The notes: a model not told the origin generated them from the letters alone. Numbered from the stretch's first letter, positions 44,490 to 56,768 are shown. The stretch is DNA of 64,000 bases from Thermoleophilia bacterium (GCA_025928515.1 JAICJI010000005.1:1-64000), one strand, 5' to 3'. Program-made: numbers and translations.

Positions 44490-47147
44490 TCACGCAAGCG
44501 CGAGATCGGCGAATGTGGGCTCGGACGCGACACGCGGGCTCGGTCGTCCGTAGAAATAGCCCTGGCCGTACTCGATGTTCCGCGTACCGAGTAGGCGCAC
44601 CGTGTCGTGTGTCTCGATGCCCTCGGCGATCACCTTCATCGACAGGGCGTGGGCGGTGTTGACGATGCCTTCGAGGATCGCTTCGCTGACCGGATCCGAC
44701 TTGACCGCGTCGACGAATCGGGCGTCGACCTTGACGAAGTGGGCCGGCAGCCGGCGGAGATGCTCGAAGGAGGAGAAGCCGGTGCCGAAGTCGTCGATCG
44801 CGACCAGGCAGCCAAGCCCTCTGAGCGTCGTAAGGCGTTGCTGAGCGCGGTCGTAGTCGCACAGCGGCGCGCGCTCGGTGATCTCGATCCCTAGACGGCC
44901 GGCCAGATGCGGCCTTCTCGTGAAGACGCCCTCGAGGCCGTCGAGCAGCGTTTCGTTGTAGAAGCTCTGTGTGTCGAGGTTGACGAAGATCCGCAGCTCG
45001 GGGTCGCGTTCAAGGAGCTCGATCGCACGATCGATCGCGTTCTGGTCGATCTGGTCGATCACGCCGAGGTCCGCCGCGTGCGGAAGAAACTCGGCCGGGC
45101 TCACGAGTTTGCCGTTCTCGTCGGTCATCCGGGTGAGCGCCTCGTGGTAGGCGATCCTGCCCACCCTGAGGTCGACGATGGGCTGGAGATGGATCACGAA
45201 TCGCTCGTCGCGAAGTGCATCCTTGATCCGGGTCGACCAACCGCGACGCACCGAGAGCTGCTGGATCTCGGCGAGCGTGGGAGTCCAGACCGCGCTCCGG
45301 TTCCGGCCCCTTGCCTTCGCTTCGTAGAGTGCGAGGTCTGCATGGAGGAGCACGGTTTCCGCGCAGCTTTCGGCGTTGGGGCCGGGCTTGATCGGAGACA
45401 GCCCGATGCTGAGCGTGATGTCGAGGGTTCCATGCGCGGAATCGAGAGGGAGCCGGTAGTCGCGAACGGCGGTCAGGATCCGCTCGCCGACGCTGACAGC
45501 GTCAGCGATCGATGCGCCGCGAAGCAGTAACGCGAACTCGTCGCCGCTGAGGCGGGCGCAGATGTCGTCGGGCCGCAGCTTGCCTGCGATCAGCCCTGCG
45601 AGATCGCAGAGCATCCGGTCGCCTGCGGCGTGGCCGGCGGTGTCGTTGATCTCCTTGAAATGGTCGAGGTCGGCGATCGCCACGACGAAGGGGGTTCCGC
45701 TGGCGTCCGCGGCGACGATCTCTTCGAGTAGGCACTCCGAGAAGCGGCGCCGGTTCAGGAGCCCCGTCAGGGGATCGTGGTCGGCGAGATAGCGAACCTC
45801 GTCCTCATGCCGCCGCTCCTCGGTGACATCGTCGAAAACTGCGATCACGGCGTCGGGAGCCTCGCGCGGACCGACGGGCGCCGTAGAGACCTCGACGCGG
45901 CGAGCGGCCCCGTCGTTGCGGCGCAGAGCCAACTCGACGTGGTCCAGACGCTCTCCGGCCAGCGCACGTCGCTCGATTCCGCCGGCGCGCTGCTCGCCCG
46001 GCGCCGCGTGCATGTGCCAGGGTCTCCCGACCACGTCCTCGACCCGCCAGCCCGAGATCGCCTCTGCTGCCTCGTTCCATCGTTCGACGTTGCCGTTCGC
46101 GTCGACGACCGCAATCGGCAACGGCGAGGCGTCGAGGACCGCCTCCAGGCGCGAGGCAGACTCGAGCGCGTCCTTGCTGAGTCGCCGGGCGGTCAGCGCT
46201 AGATCGAGCAGCCGGTAGATCACCAGCACCGGGATCAGGGTCGCGGCCGCCCCGAACAGGATGCGATCGTCGAGGTCGAACCTGCCGGGCCGGGAGAGCG
46301 CGACGACGGGAACCGTTGCGAGCGCCCCGCCCAGCAGCATCAGCCGCCGGACCGGCATCACGCGCGCCTCGTCGACCTCGATCGCGGTCAGCAACCGCAT
46401 CGACGGGTGCAACGCCGCAGCCCCGATCAGCGCATAGCTCAGGTAGTAGCTCGCGTTGACCCAGATGCTCTGGTAACTGGTCGTCTCGAGAAACCCGCGC
46501 CAGATGAGGTCGCCGAGGAAGCCGAAGCCGATACCCGCCGTCAGCAGGCCGAACGACGGGAGCCGGGCCGCTCCGGTGAGGAACAGACGTGCGCCAAGAG
46601 CCAGCAAGAGGAGATCGAACGTGGGGAAGGCACCGACGAGGATCCGACTGTTAGCGGACAACCCCAAGCCGTCGAACTGCTCGTTGAAGACCAGGAACCA
46701 CAAGAGGAGGAACGAGCCGAGGAACACCGGTATCGCGTCGACGAGCACCATCCGGCCCGCCCAGCGGGAGTGCCGGGGGCGGCATCCGAACCAGGCCAGG
46801 GCAACGGCCATCGCGACGTAGCCCGCGAGATAGAGCCAGTCACCGACGGAGAAGAGCGCGAGCGTTCCGCCGGTCGCATCCGCCTCGTACGCGATGTCTC
46901 CCGAGGCGAGGAGCAAGATCCCCAACCCCACGAGTGTCCAGGGCGCCAGCGGCCGTGGGCGGTACCACGCGATGCCGACCCCTATCGCCGCCGCCGCGGA
47001 TACTCCCGACACGTCGTGCAGCACCGAGGAGGCGACGCCGTTGGAAAGCGCGAGCGAGCCCGTGCCCGCCGCCAGGTTGCCGACGATGAAAGCCGCCGCC
47101 CACCAGACCGGCCGTACGCGGGAGATCGACTGCCGCAGAAACATCAT
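44490..47147 (-). CDS. Membrane-bound GGDEF-EAL protein with PAS domain
   Basis: The 885-residue product has nine or so membrane helices (about 10-310), a PAS domain (about 350-460) and GGDEF (about 470-625). An EAL domain follows (about 645-885). The GGDEF signature reads LSGDEFALL (Ser for first Gly, tolerated in active cyclases). The EAL side keeps YHEALTR, the catalytic Asn in VNLDTQSF, EITERA, IDDFGTG, VKVDARF and EGIET, so phosphodiesterase residues are complete. It probably both makes and breaks c-di-GMP in response to a membrane signal. The start near 47147 follows GATCC and lacks a strong ribosome site. Confidence 0.9.
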   Translation of the reverse strand: MMFLRQSISRVRPVWWAAAFIVGNLAAGTGSLALSNGVASSVLHDVSGVSAAAAIGVGIAWYRPRPLAPWTLVGLGILLLASGDIAYEADATGGTLALFSVGDWLYLAGYVAMAVALAWFGCRPRHSRWAGRMVLVDAIPVFLGSFLLLWFLVFNEQFDGLGLSANSRILVGAFPTFDLLLLALGARLFLTGAARLPSFGLLTAGIGFGFLGDLIWRGFLETTSYQSIWVNASYYLSYALIGAAALHPSMRLLTAIEVDEARVMPVRRLMLLGGALATVPVVALSRPGRFDLDDRILFGAAATLIPVLVIYRLLDLALTARRLSKDALESASRLEAVLDASPLPIAVVDANGNVERWNEAAEAISGWRVEDVVGRPWHMHAAPGEQRAGGIERRALAGERLDHVELALRRNDGAARRVEVSTAPVGPREAPDAVIAVFDDVTEERRHEDEVRYLADHDPLTGLLNRRRFSECLLEEIVAADASGTPFVVAIADLDHFKEINDTAGHAAGDRMLCDLAGLIAGKLRPDDICARLSGDEFALLLRGASIADAVSVGERILTAVRDYRLPLDSAHGTLDITLSIGLSPIKPGPNAESCAETVLLHADLALYEAKARGRNRSAVWTPTLAEIQQLSVRRGWSTRIKDALRDERFVIHLQPIVDLRVGRIAYHEALTRMTDENGKLVSPAEFLPHAADLGVIDQIDQNAIDRAIELLERDPELRIFVNLDTQSFYNETLLDGLEGVFTRRPHLAGRLGIEITERAPLCDYDRAQQRLTTLRGLGCLVAIDDFGTGFSSFEHLRRLPAHFVKVDARFVDAVKSDPVSEAILEGIVNTAHALSMKVIAEGIETHDTVRLLGTRNIEYGQGYFYGRPSPRVASEPTFADLALA

Positions 47148-47226
47148 CGCATCGTCGGGGTCCCAGCCCGGCTCGAAAACCGGGAAAGCCCACCGACCAT
47201 GCTCCGTAGAAGCCCGCGCCCGTTCC

Positions 47227-47637
47227 CTACGAAACGACGACCGCAACACCGCTCACCTGGCCGGCGTCGATCGTGTCCGAGCTCGGGTCGATGGGAATGG
47301 ACTCGGCCGTACCCGCTGCGGGCAGCGTGACGGCGACCTCCGACCCAATGGCGTGGTCGCCGGCAAAGAAAGTCGCAATCAGACTCTTGCGAAGGCACCC
47401 GACAGGGATGTTCGACAGCGCGATCCCGTTGACGGCGTAGCCCGAGATGGCCGGGTCGAAGGTCGTCGTGTAACCGAAGGTCAGGCCGCTCCCGCAGGCA
47501 CCGACGATCTTGCTCGTCGCACCGAGGCCTCCGGTGCCCGTGCCGAGCGAAGCGGCGAAGCCTTGATTGACACCGCCGGCGAGGCCTGCCGCGACAGCCG
47601 TAACGGCCAGCTTCCTCGCCCACGCCGCAGACATCAT
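47227..47637 (-). CDS. Small secreted protein of unknown function
   Basis: The 136-residue product has a signal peptide at about 1-30 (ARKLAVTAVAAGLAGGVNQGFA). The mature part is beta-rich with two Cys (VGACGSGLTF and VGCLRKSL) that could pair: IVGACGSGLTFGYTTTFDPA, then VGCLRKSLIATFFAGDHAI and VAVTLPAAGTAES. No enzymatic motif. ATG 47637 (ATGATG) lacks a clear ribosome site; TTG 47655 is an alternative. It lies divergent to the HAD gene and upstream of the GGDEF-EAL gene. Confidence 0.6.
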   Translation of the reverse strand: MMSAAWARKLAVTAVAAGLAGGVNQGFAASLGTGTGGLGATSKIVGACGSGLTFGYTTTFDPAISGYAVNGIALSNIPVGCLRKSLIATFFAGDHAIGSEVAVTLPAAGTAESIPIDPSSDTIDAGQVSGVAVVVS

Positions 47638-47785
47638 GAGAGGTAAGAACGGCAACCACTGCGCGGGTCACGACAGGATGTTCTACGTGGAGCACAGCGG
47701 ACGACTACTGAGCCTGCCGCCGACGCCGCGCGGCGGCAACCCACGTCGGTAGTCGCGGGCAGCCACGGTCCGGAACCTCGCGGAT

Positions 47786-48829
47786 GTGCAGCCGCCGGGC
47801 ACGGCGCATCGTGGGGTCGTGCCCTACTCGGAAGCCGATCGCGCCGAGCTCGACGTACTCCGCTCGGAGTGGCGGGAGGCGCTGCTCGCGGCTCGGGCCG
47901 CGCTCCGCGCCGACGAGGGCGTGCTCAAGCCAGAGGAGCTCGAGTCGCACGAGCGCCATCTCCACGACGAGTTCGCGGGCGCAGCGGCGAAGCTCCGTCG
48001 CTTCGCTCGCGACAAGGGTCTTTCACCAGAGCTCGCCGAGCCGTTCCTGCCACGCGGCCTCGCCCAGCGGGCACTCGCTCTGCCGGCCACCGTTCGGTCG
48101 TGTGTATTCGAGCTGGACGACGTGCTCGTCGGCAGCGCTGCGTTGCACCGAGAAGCCTGGACACACACGCTGAACGAGCTGGTTGAGTCTCGACCCGACA
48201 CGACGTACGGACGATTGACGGCCCCTTTCGACTCGCAGATCGACTATGCGAAGCACATCGCCGGACGGACGCGACTCGAGGGAGTGCGTACGTTCCTCGC
48301 CAGCCGCGGCATCCGTCTGCCGGAAGGACACCCTGCCGACCGGCCGGGTACGAGGACGGTGCACGGACTCGCCAACCGCAAGAACGAGTGGTTGGGCCTG
48401 CTCCTCGAGCAGCGCGGAGTCGACGCCTTCGACGGCGTACGCCATTACCTCGAGCTCGCTCACGATGCGGGCATCAGCTGCGCAGTCGTTTCGGCGAGCG
48501 CGCATGCCGCCGAGATGCTCGAGAGGAGCAACCTCGCCGAGTTAGTGGACGGCAGCGTCGACGCCGAGACCATCGCGACCGAGCAGTTGCGAAGCCGGCC
48601 TGCCCCCGACAGGTTGCTCGCTGCATGCCGGAGGCTCAACGTCGAGCCGTCTCGGGCTGCGGCATTCGAGACGACCCCGGCCGGCGTGGCGGCGGCCAGG
48701 GCAGCCGGCTTTGCGTGGGTCGTCGCCGTTGAGCCCACTAACGACCCCGACCGCTTTCGCGAACTTCGGCACGCAGGCGCCGACGTCACTGTCCGCGGTT
48801 TGGCCGACATCCTCCAGCGCTTCGCCTGA
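47786..48829 (+). CDS. HAD-superfamily protein with degenerate catalytic residues
   Basis: The ~347-residue product has a helical N-terminal ~100 residues and a HAD-type domain similar to beta-phosphoglucomutase. Motif I reads VFELDDVLV, where the nucleophilic Asp is Glu. Motif II Ser is kept (AVVSASAHA). Motif III reads RSRPAPD with Arg for Lys, and motif IV FETTPAGV instead of F-E-D. Several key residues are thus replaced, so phosphotransfer is unlikely, while the fold appears intact. It may bind a sugar phosphate or act as a regulator. GTG 47786 is the first start; GTG 47819 also fits. Confidence 0.75.
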   Translation: MQPPGTAHRGVVPYSEADRAELDVLRSEWREALLAARAALRADEGVLKPEELESHERHLHDEFAGAAAKLRRFARDKGLSPELAEPFLPRGLAQRALALPATVRSCVFELDDVLVGSAALHREAWTHTLNELVESRPDTTYGRLTAPFDSQIDYAKHIAGRTRLEGVRTFLASRGIRLPEGHPADRPGTRTVHGLANRKNEWLGLLLEQRGVDAFDGVRHYLELAHDAGISCAVVSASAHAAEMLERSNLAELVDGSVDAETIATEQLRSRPAPDRLLAACRRLNVEPSRAAAFETTPAGVAAARAAGFAWVVAVEPTNDPDRFRELRHAGADVTVRGLADILQRFA

Positions 48830-48837
48830 CGCGCCGC

Positions 48838-48856
48838 GAAACGTAGTTCTCACGCG
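48838..48856 (-). promoter_or_regulatory. Putative operator upstream of nifJ
   Basis: The minus strand reads CGCGTGAGAACTACGTTT. The core GAGAACTACG is identical to the site at 35894. It lies about 57-75 bp before the preferred nifJ start. Confidence 0.5.
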
Positions 48857-48912
48857 GAGATCCGCGGTTTATCCCGATGAGCGCAGGCTTGTCCGCTCCT
48901 AGCCTGCGAGGC

Positions 48913-51900
48913 ATGTCTCCGCACTCGCAGCCGGAGCGCCTGGTGGTCGACGGGAACGAAGCGGCGGCCCGGGTTGCGCACAAGCTGGCCGAGGTGATCG
49001 CGATCTACCCGATCACGCCGGCCAGCCCAATGGGCGAGCTGGCCGACGCCTGGTCGGCTGCGGGCGCGCGGAACCTCTGGGGTCAGGTGCCGGAGATCGT
49101 CGAGATGCAATCCGAAGCCGGTGCTGCCGGGGCCGTCCACGGCGCGCTGCAAGGCGGTGCACTTGCGACGACCTTCACCGCCAGCCAGGGGCTGCTGCTG
49201 ATGCTCCCGGAGATGTTCAAGATCGCCGGCGAGCTGCAGCCGTGCGTCGTCCACGTCGCCGCGCGAGCCGTCGCGGGCCACGCGCTTTCGATCTTCGGTG
49301 ACCATTCCGACGTCTACGCAGCCCGACCCACCGGCTTCGCCATCCTCGCGGGAGCCTCTGTGCAGGAGGCGCAGGACATGGCGGCGCTGGCGTTCATGAC
49401 CAGCCTCGCGAGTCGCGTGCCGTTCCTGCATTTCTTCGACGGCTTCCGCACGTCGCACGAGATCAACGTGATCGACGCTCTCTCGGACGACGACCTGCGA
49501 GCGCTGGTGGACGAGGAACAGGTCGCGGCGCTGAAGAGCCGGGCGCTCTCGCCCGACCGTCCCAGCCTGCGCGGCTCGGCTCAGAACCCCGACGTCTTCT
49601 TCCAGGCCCGCGAGGCGGCCAGTCCGTTCTATGCGGCGGTGCCACGGCTGCTCGACGAGGCAATGGTCCGCTTTGCGAGCTGCACGGGCCGGAGCTACCG
49701 GCCCTTCGAGTACGTCGGTCATCCGTACGCGGAGCGCGTAGTCGTCGCGATGGGCTCGGCGACCTCGACACTCGAGGCGGCGGTACGCCGGCTGAACGGC
49801 GAGGGCGAGCGTGTCGGCCTCGTCATCGTGCGGCTCTACCGCCCCTTCTCCAGCCGCCACCTGGCCGCCGAGCTCCCGTTCTCGACCGAGGCCGTCGCCG
49901 TGCTCGACCGGGCCAAGGACTCCGCGGCCGTCGGCGAGCCACTCTACGAGGACGTCGTCTCGGCCCTCCACGAGGAGGGACGCCTGCCGCAGACGGTCAT
50001 CGGCGGCCGCTACGGGCTGGCCTCGAAGGAGTTCACGCCGGCCATGGCCTGCGCGGTGTTCGAGGAGCTTGCCTCCGCGCAGGAGCACGAGCTCGAGCAC
50101 GTCCACCGCGACCTCGATCTGCGACCGCACCGGCACTTCACGGTTGGCATCGACGACGACGTCTCGGGCACCAGCCTCCCCTACGACCCGGCGTGGCGCG
50201 TTCCCCGGCAGGACATCAGCTGTCTGTTCTACGGGCTGGGCTCGGACGGCACGGTCGGCGCGAACAAGAATTCGGCCAAGATCATCGCCGGCGAAGCGGG
50301 CCACTACGTGCAGGCGTATTTCGTCTACGACTCGAAGAAGTCGGGGGCGGTGACGGTCTCGCACCTGCGTTTCGGCGACGACCCGATCGAAGCGCCGTAC
50401 CTGATCGAAGAGGCCGACTTCGTCGCCTGTCATCAGTTCCGGCTGCTCGAGCGTGTCGACGTGCTCGAGCACGCACGCCCAGGCGCGACGTTCCTGCTGT
50501 CGAGCCCGCACGGCGTCGACACCTGGCGGCACCTGCCCCGCTCCGTGCAGGAGCAGATCACGAGCAAGCAGATCCACCTCCATGTGGTCGACGCAAAGCG
50601 TGTCGCCCGCGAGGCCGGGCTGGCCGGGCGCGTGAACACGGTCCTCCAGACATGCTTCTTCGCGCTCTCGGGCGTGCTGCCCGTCGAGGAGGCGATCGCT
50701 GCGATCAAGCACAAGATCGAGAAGAGCTACGGCCGCAAGGGCGAGGAGATGGTGAAGCGCAACTTCGCCGCGGTGGACGGAGCCCTCGCCGAGCTCCGCG
50801 AGATCGAGCCGAGCTCCCCGAACGGGTCGCGCGTTCCGGAGCTCCATGCCGACGCGCCCGCCTTCCTGCAGACGCTGCTCGAGGGTCACGGCGATGCGTT
50901 ACCCGTGTCCGCCTTCGACCCCGCCGGCGTCTTCCCGACCGGGACCGCCCGGTACGAGCGGCGTGGCCTGGCCGACGAGCTGCCGCTCTGGGATCCGTCC
51001 ATCTGCATCGACTGCGCCAAGTGCACGCTCGTCTGTCCGCACGCCGCGATCCGGATGAAGGTGTGCGAGCCCAAGCTCCTTGCCACCGCTCCGTACGGGT
51101 TCAAGAGCAAGCCGTGGCGCGGCAAGGACCTTCCCGGGATGCAACTGACGATCGCCGTCTCGCCGCTCGACTGCACCGGCTGCAAGCTCTGCGCGACCGC
51201 CTGCCCCGCATTCTCGAAGGTCGAGCCGGAGCACCGCTCCCTCGAGATGCGCCCGGCCGAGGCCGAGCGCCAGCATGCCGAGCGGGATTGGGAATTCTTC
51301 AGCTCGCTGCCGGAGCTCGACAGGACGCTCGTCGACCCGGCGTCGATCAAGGGCTCGCAGCTGCTCGAACCGCTGTTCGAATTCTCGGGCGCTTGTTCCG
51401 GCTGCGGCGAAACCCCGTACCTGAAGCTGCTGACCCAGCTCGTCGGCGATCGGCTCCTCGTCGCGAACGCGACGGGCTGCTCCTCGATCTACGGCGGCAA
51501 CCTGCCGACGACACCATGGGCCTCGAATGCGTCGGGCCGCGGCCCTGCCTGGGCGAACTCGCTCTTCGAGGACAACGCCGAGTTCGGCCTTGGACTGCGT
51601 CTCAGTCTCGACCAGCAGCGACACGAAGCCCTCGCCCTGCTCGACCGGGTTCACTTGCCTACCGAGCTCAAGGCCGGCCTGCGCGAGCCGCAGCCGGACG
51701 AGCCGGCGGTGCAGCGAGCGCGGGCGCTCGTCGACGAGCTGAAGACGCTGCTCGCCGAACGGACGGATGCCGCCTCGCGCCGGTGGGCTCTGCTCGCGGA
51801 CGCGCTCGTCGAAAAGAGCGTCTGGCTTGTCGGAGGCGACGGCTGGGCGTACGACATCGGCTTCGGCGGGCTCGATCACGTGCTCGCATCCGGCCGCAAC

Positions 51901-52473
51901 GTCAAGGTGCTCGTCCTCGACACGGAGGTCTACTCGAACACCGGCGGACAGGCGTCGAAGGCGACTCCGCGCGGCGCGGTGGCGAAGTTCGCGTCCGCCG
52001 GCAAGCGGACGCGAAAGAAGGACCTCGGGGCGATCGCCATGGGCTACGGCGACGTCTATGTCGCCCAGGTCGCCCTCGGCGGCGACAACGCACAGGCCGT
52101 GCGCGCGCTGTGGGAAGCGGAGCAGTATCCCGGCCCCGCGCTCGTGATCGCCTACAGCCATTGCATCGAGCACGGCATCGAGATGGAGCACGGGATGCTG
52201 CACCAGAAGGACGCGGTCGACGTGGGCTACTGGCCGCTCTACCGTTACGACCCTCGCGCAGAGAAGCCGCTGCGTGTCGACTCCAAGCGCAAGCGCCCGC
52301 TCTCGGAGTTCCTCGCCGAGGAGAACCGCTTCGCCTCACTCCAGCGCAGCAGCCCCGAGACGGCGGCGGAGCTCGACGCGCTCGAGCAGTCGGACCTCGA
52401 CGACCGCTGGAGTCATCTCGAACTGTTGCTCGCCGCGCAGGAAGCAGCCTCCGCAGCCGCCGCCGCAGGCTAG
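48913..52473 (+). CDS. nifJ: Pyruvate:ferredoxin (flavodoxin) oxidoreductase, single-chain
   Basis: The 1186-residue homodimer subunit converts pyruvate and CoA to acetyl-CoA, CO2 and reduced ferredoxin. Domains are in NifJ order: N-terminal pyrimidine-binding domain (VDGNEAAARVAHKLAEVIAI), CoA-related and ferredoxin domains, then TPP domain. Two 4Fe-4S motifs start at Cys698 (CIDCAKCTLVCP) and Cys754 (CTGCKLCATACP). The proximal-cluster cysteines include CSGCGETPYL. TPP motif GDGWAYDIGFGGLDH is intact. ATG 48913 fits the family N-terminus; ATG 48877 adds 12 residues. It points to oxygen-limited pyruvate use, coupled to the local DevS/DevR-like signalling. Confidence 0.95.
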   Translation: MSPHSQPERLVVDGNEAAARVAHKLAEVIAIYPITPASPMGELADAWSAAGARNLWGQVPEIVEMQSEAGAAGAVHGALQGGALATTFTASQGLLLMLPEMFKIAGELQPCVVHVAARAVAGHALSIFGDHSDVYAARPTGFAILAGASVQEAQDMAALAFMTSLASRVPFLHFFDGFRTSHEINVIDALSDDDLRALVDEEQVAALKSRALSPDRPSLRGSAQNPDVFFQAREAASPFYAAVPRLLDEAMVRFASCTGRSYRPFEYVGHPYAERVVVAMGSATSTLEAAVRRLNGEGERVGLVIVRLYRPFSSRHLAAELPFSTEAVAVLDRAKDSAAVGEPLYEDVVSALHEEGRLPQTVIGGRYGLASKEFTPAMACAVFEELASAQEHELEHVHRDLDLRPHRHFTVGIDDDVSGTSLPYDPAWRVPRQDISCLFYGLGSDGTVGANKNSAKIIAGEAGHYVQAYFVYDSKKSGAVTVSHLRFGDDPIEAPYLIEEADFVACHQFRLLERVDVLEHARPGATFLLSSPHGVDTWRHLPRSVQEQITSKQIHLHVVDAKRVAREAGLAGRVNTVLQTCFFALSGVLPVEEAIAAIKHKIEKSYGRKGEEMVKRNFAAVDGALAELREIEPSSPNGSRVPELHADAPAFLQTLLEGHGDALPVSAFDPAGVFPTGTARYERRGLADELPLWDPSICIDCAKCTLVCPHAAIRMKVCEPKLLATAPYGFKSKPWRGKDLPGMQLTIAVSPLDCTGCKLCATACPAFSKVEPEHRSLEMRPAEAERQHAERDWEFFSSLPELDRTLVDPASIKGSQLLEPLFEFSGACSGCGETPYLKLLTQLVGDRLLVANATGCSSIYGGNLPTTPWASNASGRGPAWANSLFEDNAEFGLGLRLSLDQQRHEALALLDRVHLPTELKAGLREPQPDEPAVQRARALVDELKTLLAERTDAASRRWALLADALVEKSVWLVGGDGWAYDIGFGGLDHVLASGRNVKVLVLDTEVYSNTGGQASKATPRGAVAKFASAGKRTRKKDLGAIAMGYGDVYVAQVALGGDNAQAVRALWEAEQYPGPALVIAYSHCIEHGIEMEHGMLHQKDAVDVGYWPLYRYDPRAEKPLRVDSKRKRPLSEFLAEENRFASLQRSSPETAAELDALEQSDLDDRWSHLELLLAAQEAASAAAAAG

Positions 52474-53469
52474 TCAGCTGGTCACGAGTCGAATCCGCCA
52501 CGAGGCGGTCGAGGAGTTCCCGCGGACGTCGGCGACCCGCACCTCGAACCGGTAGTGCCCGACGCGGAAACGGCTCCGGTCGAGATCGACGCGGAACAGG
52601 TAACGACCGGGCGTGCCGTTGAAAAGCCGCTGGTCGAAAACGGGGCAGTTCTGGTAGGTGCCCGGGGCGTAGACGTTCCAGAAATCTCGCGGCGGGGGCT
52701 CGGTCTGCCGGAAGTCGGCTGCGACACGCCAGGGCGTGCGGGTCGGCCAGTGCACGAGTCGCCACTCGACCAGGGCCGGAGTCTGTGGGAGCCCGGCGTA
52801 CGGGGCCTGCAGGGGCCGAGCCGGCGGATCGACTGCGGCGACCACGAGCCGGTCGTGGGGTGCGACCGGACGATCGCCGACCGGACGAACGCTGTGGCCG
52901 TTGTCGATGTACAGACCCTTGGCGGAGGGCCTCGTCCAGTCACGGTAGGGCTCGAGGTGTCCCGGGGCGAGCGGGTTCTGGATACGGCCGTCGTCGATCT
53001 CCGCGAGGTGGACATGGGAGCGCCTCTCCGTGACCCGGCCGAGGACCGTCCGCCCGGCCACAGCGGTCTCGCCGCGATGCACGGCTCGGGCGAGGTGGTC
53101 GTACTGGAAAGCGCGTCCGTCGGCGGTCCGGACGACGATCTTGCCCTCGGTGGCTGCGACGACCAAGCCGGAGACAACCGGATAGACCCGCGTCCCGGGC
53201 TCGGCTGCGACGTCGACGCCGTTGTGGAAGGAGTGGGCGCCGTCGACCCACGGGCCCGTCCTGCCGAAGGGCTGGCTCTTGCCGATCGTTCGCGGATCGC
53301 CGAAGGCCGCCTGCAGCGGATGCTGCTGGTTGAAGGGCTTGATCGGCCAGTGGTAGGGCGGCCACGCCGATGTGACGGCCGGAGCGCCGCGAACCCAGCC
53401 GCCGCCCGCCTGCAGGCCGAGTACCAGCAGAATTGCGAGGGACAACCTCGCTGCCCGGAGGCGTCTCAT
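52474..53469 (-). CDS. Exported M23-family metallopeptidase-like protein
   Basis: The 331-residue product has a signal peptide (1-28, LSLAILLVLGLQAGGGW). The LytM/M23 domain is at about 70-170: H-x3-D in FHNGVDVA and H-x-H in SHVHLAE, the zinc ligands. Beta-barrel turns G-T-R-V-Y-P and A-G-R-T-V-L-G-R are typical. A C-terminal Ig-like domain (residues about 235-331, FRVDLDRSRFRVGHYRFEVR) may bind the cell wall. It would trim peptidoglycan. It converges with nifJ by zero bases (stop codons abut). A strong GAACTACG site lies 72 bp upstream. Confidence 0.88.
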   Translation of the reverse strand: MRRLRAARLSLAILLVLGLQAGGGWVRGAPAVTSAWPPYHWPIKPFNQQHPLQAAFGDPRTIGKSQPFGRTGPWVDGAHSFHNGVDVAAEPGTRVYPVVSGLVVAATEGKIVVRTADGRAFQYDHLARAVHRGETAVAGRTVLGRVTERRSHVHLAEIDDGRIQNPLAPGHLEPYRDWTRPSAKGLYIDNGHSVRPVGDRPVAPHDRLVVAAVDPPARPLQAPYAGLPQTPALVEWRLVHWPTRTPWRVAADFRQTEPPPRDFWNVYAPGTYQNCPVFDQRLFNGTPGRYLFRVDLDRSRFRVGHYRFEVRVADVRGNSSTASWRIRLVTS

Positions 53470-53540
53470 CGTCCCTCACCTCCACTCGAATGGTTGCGCG
53501 AAGTGACGCGCACGGCATCCGCAGCGACCCCGAACTCAAG

Positions 53541-53558
53541 TTGCGCGGAACTACGCAG
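53541..53558 (+). promoter_or_regulatory. Putative operator upstream of the M23 peptidase gene
   Basis: TTGCGCGGAACTACGCAG is a near palindrome (TTGCG/CGCAG) and the best match to the site at 35894. It sits between the CBS and M23 genes, both on the minus strand. Confidence 0.5.
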
Positions 53559-53572
53559 TACCGCAGACAAGC

Positions 53573-54046
53573 TCAGGCCGAGGCGAAGACCTCCCGCGGG
53601 CCGTGACCTGCGGCGATCGCCCGCGCGATGTCGAGCGACGAGATGACACCGATCGGGCGGCGCGAGGTGGGCTCGGTGACCGCGAGGTGCGCAATGCCGT
53701 ACTGCGCCATCAGGCTGCCTGCCTCGGCGATCGAGCTGCTGGCCTTCACGCTGACGAGCGGCGTCACGGCAGTGGCGCCCGCCGTGAGCTCGTCGAGGTC
53801 GAGCTCGGTGGCCGCGACGAGGTCCAGGTCGGACACGACTGCCCACAACCTGCGTTCCTCGTCGTCCTCGTCCGTGTGCTCGAAGACGAAGATCGCGTGC
53901 ACTCCGTGGGTTGCCATCATCCGCGCCACGACTCGCAGCGGAGTCTCGGGCGGGCAGCTGATGACGCCGCGGCTCATCGCGTCGGCGACGGCCGCCACCT
54001 CGAATGGGACGGGCAACTCCTCGGACCGATGTCGAACCTTGATCAT
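53573..54046 (-). CDS. CBS-domain pair protein
   Basis: The 157-residue product consists of two CBS motifs (about 22-85 and 98-150): VADAMSRGVISCPPETPLRV, then FVFEHTDEDDEERRLWAVVS and SSSIAEAGSLMAQYGIAHLA. The second ends RRPIGVISSLDIARAIA. Such pairs bind adenine nucleotides and often couple energy state to function. An upstream frame extends, but ATG 54046 begins the CBS region. A site of the GAGAACTAC set lies about 35-50 bp upstream. CBS proteins of this type are common in actinobacterial dormancy regulons. Confidence 0.9.
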   Translation of the reverse strand: MIKVRHRSEELPVPFEVAAVADAMSRGVISCPPETPLRVVARMMATHGVHAIFVFEHTDEDDEERRLWAVVSDLDLVAATELDLDELTAGATAVTPLVSVKASSSIAEAGSLMAQYGIAHLAVTEPTSRRPIGVISSLDIARAIAAGHGPREVFASA

Positions 54047-54079
54047 GCTTCGATCCTCGCCGCAGGCACGCTGAGCCGC

Positions 54080-54097
54080 ATCGGGAGAACTACTGAA
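54080..54097 (+). promoter_or_regulatory. Putative operator upstream of the CBS gene
   Basis: ATCGGGAGAACTACTGAA shares the core GAGAACTAC with the sites at 35894 and 48838. It is the only set member facing the gene in this orientation at about 34 bp distance. Confidence 0.45.
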
Positions 54098-54135
54098 CGT
54101 CGCAGAGTGATGCGCACGGACGGACGGCGTGAGGA

Positions 54136-56768
<2,633 letters not shown>

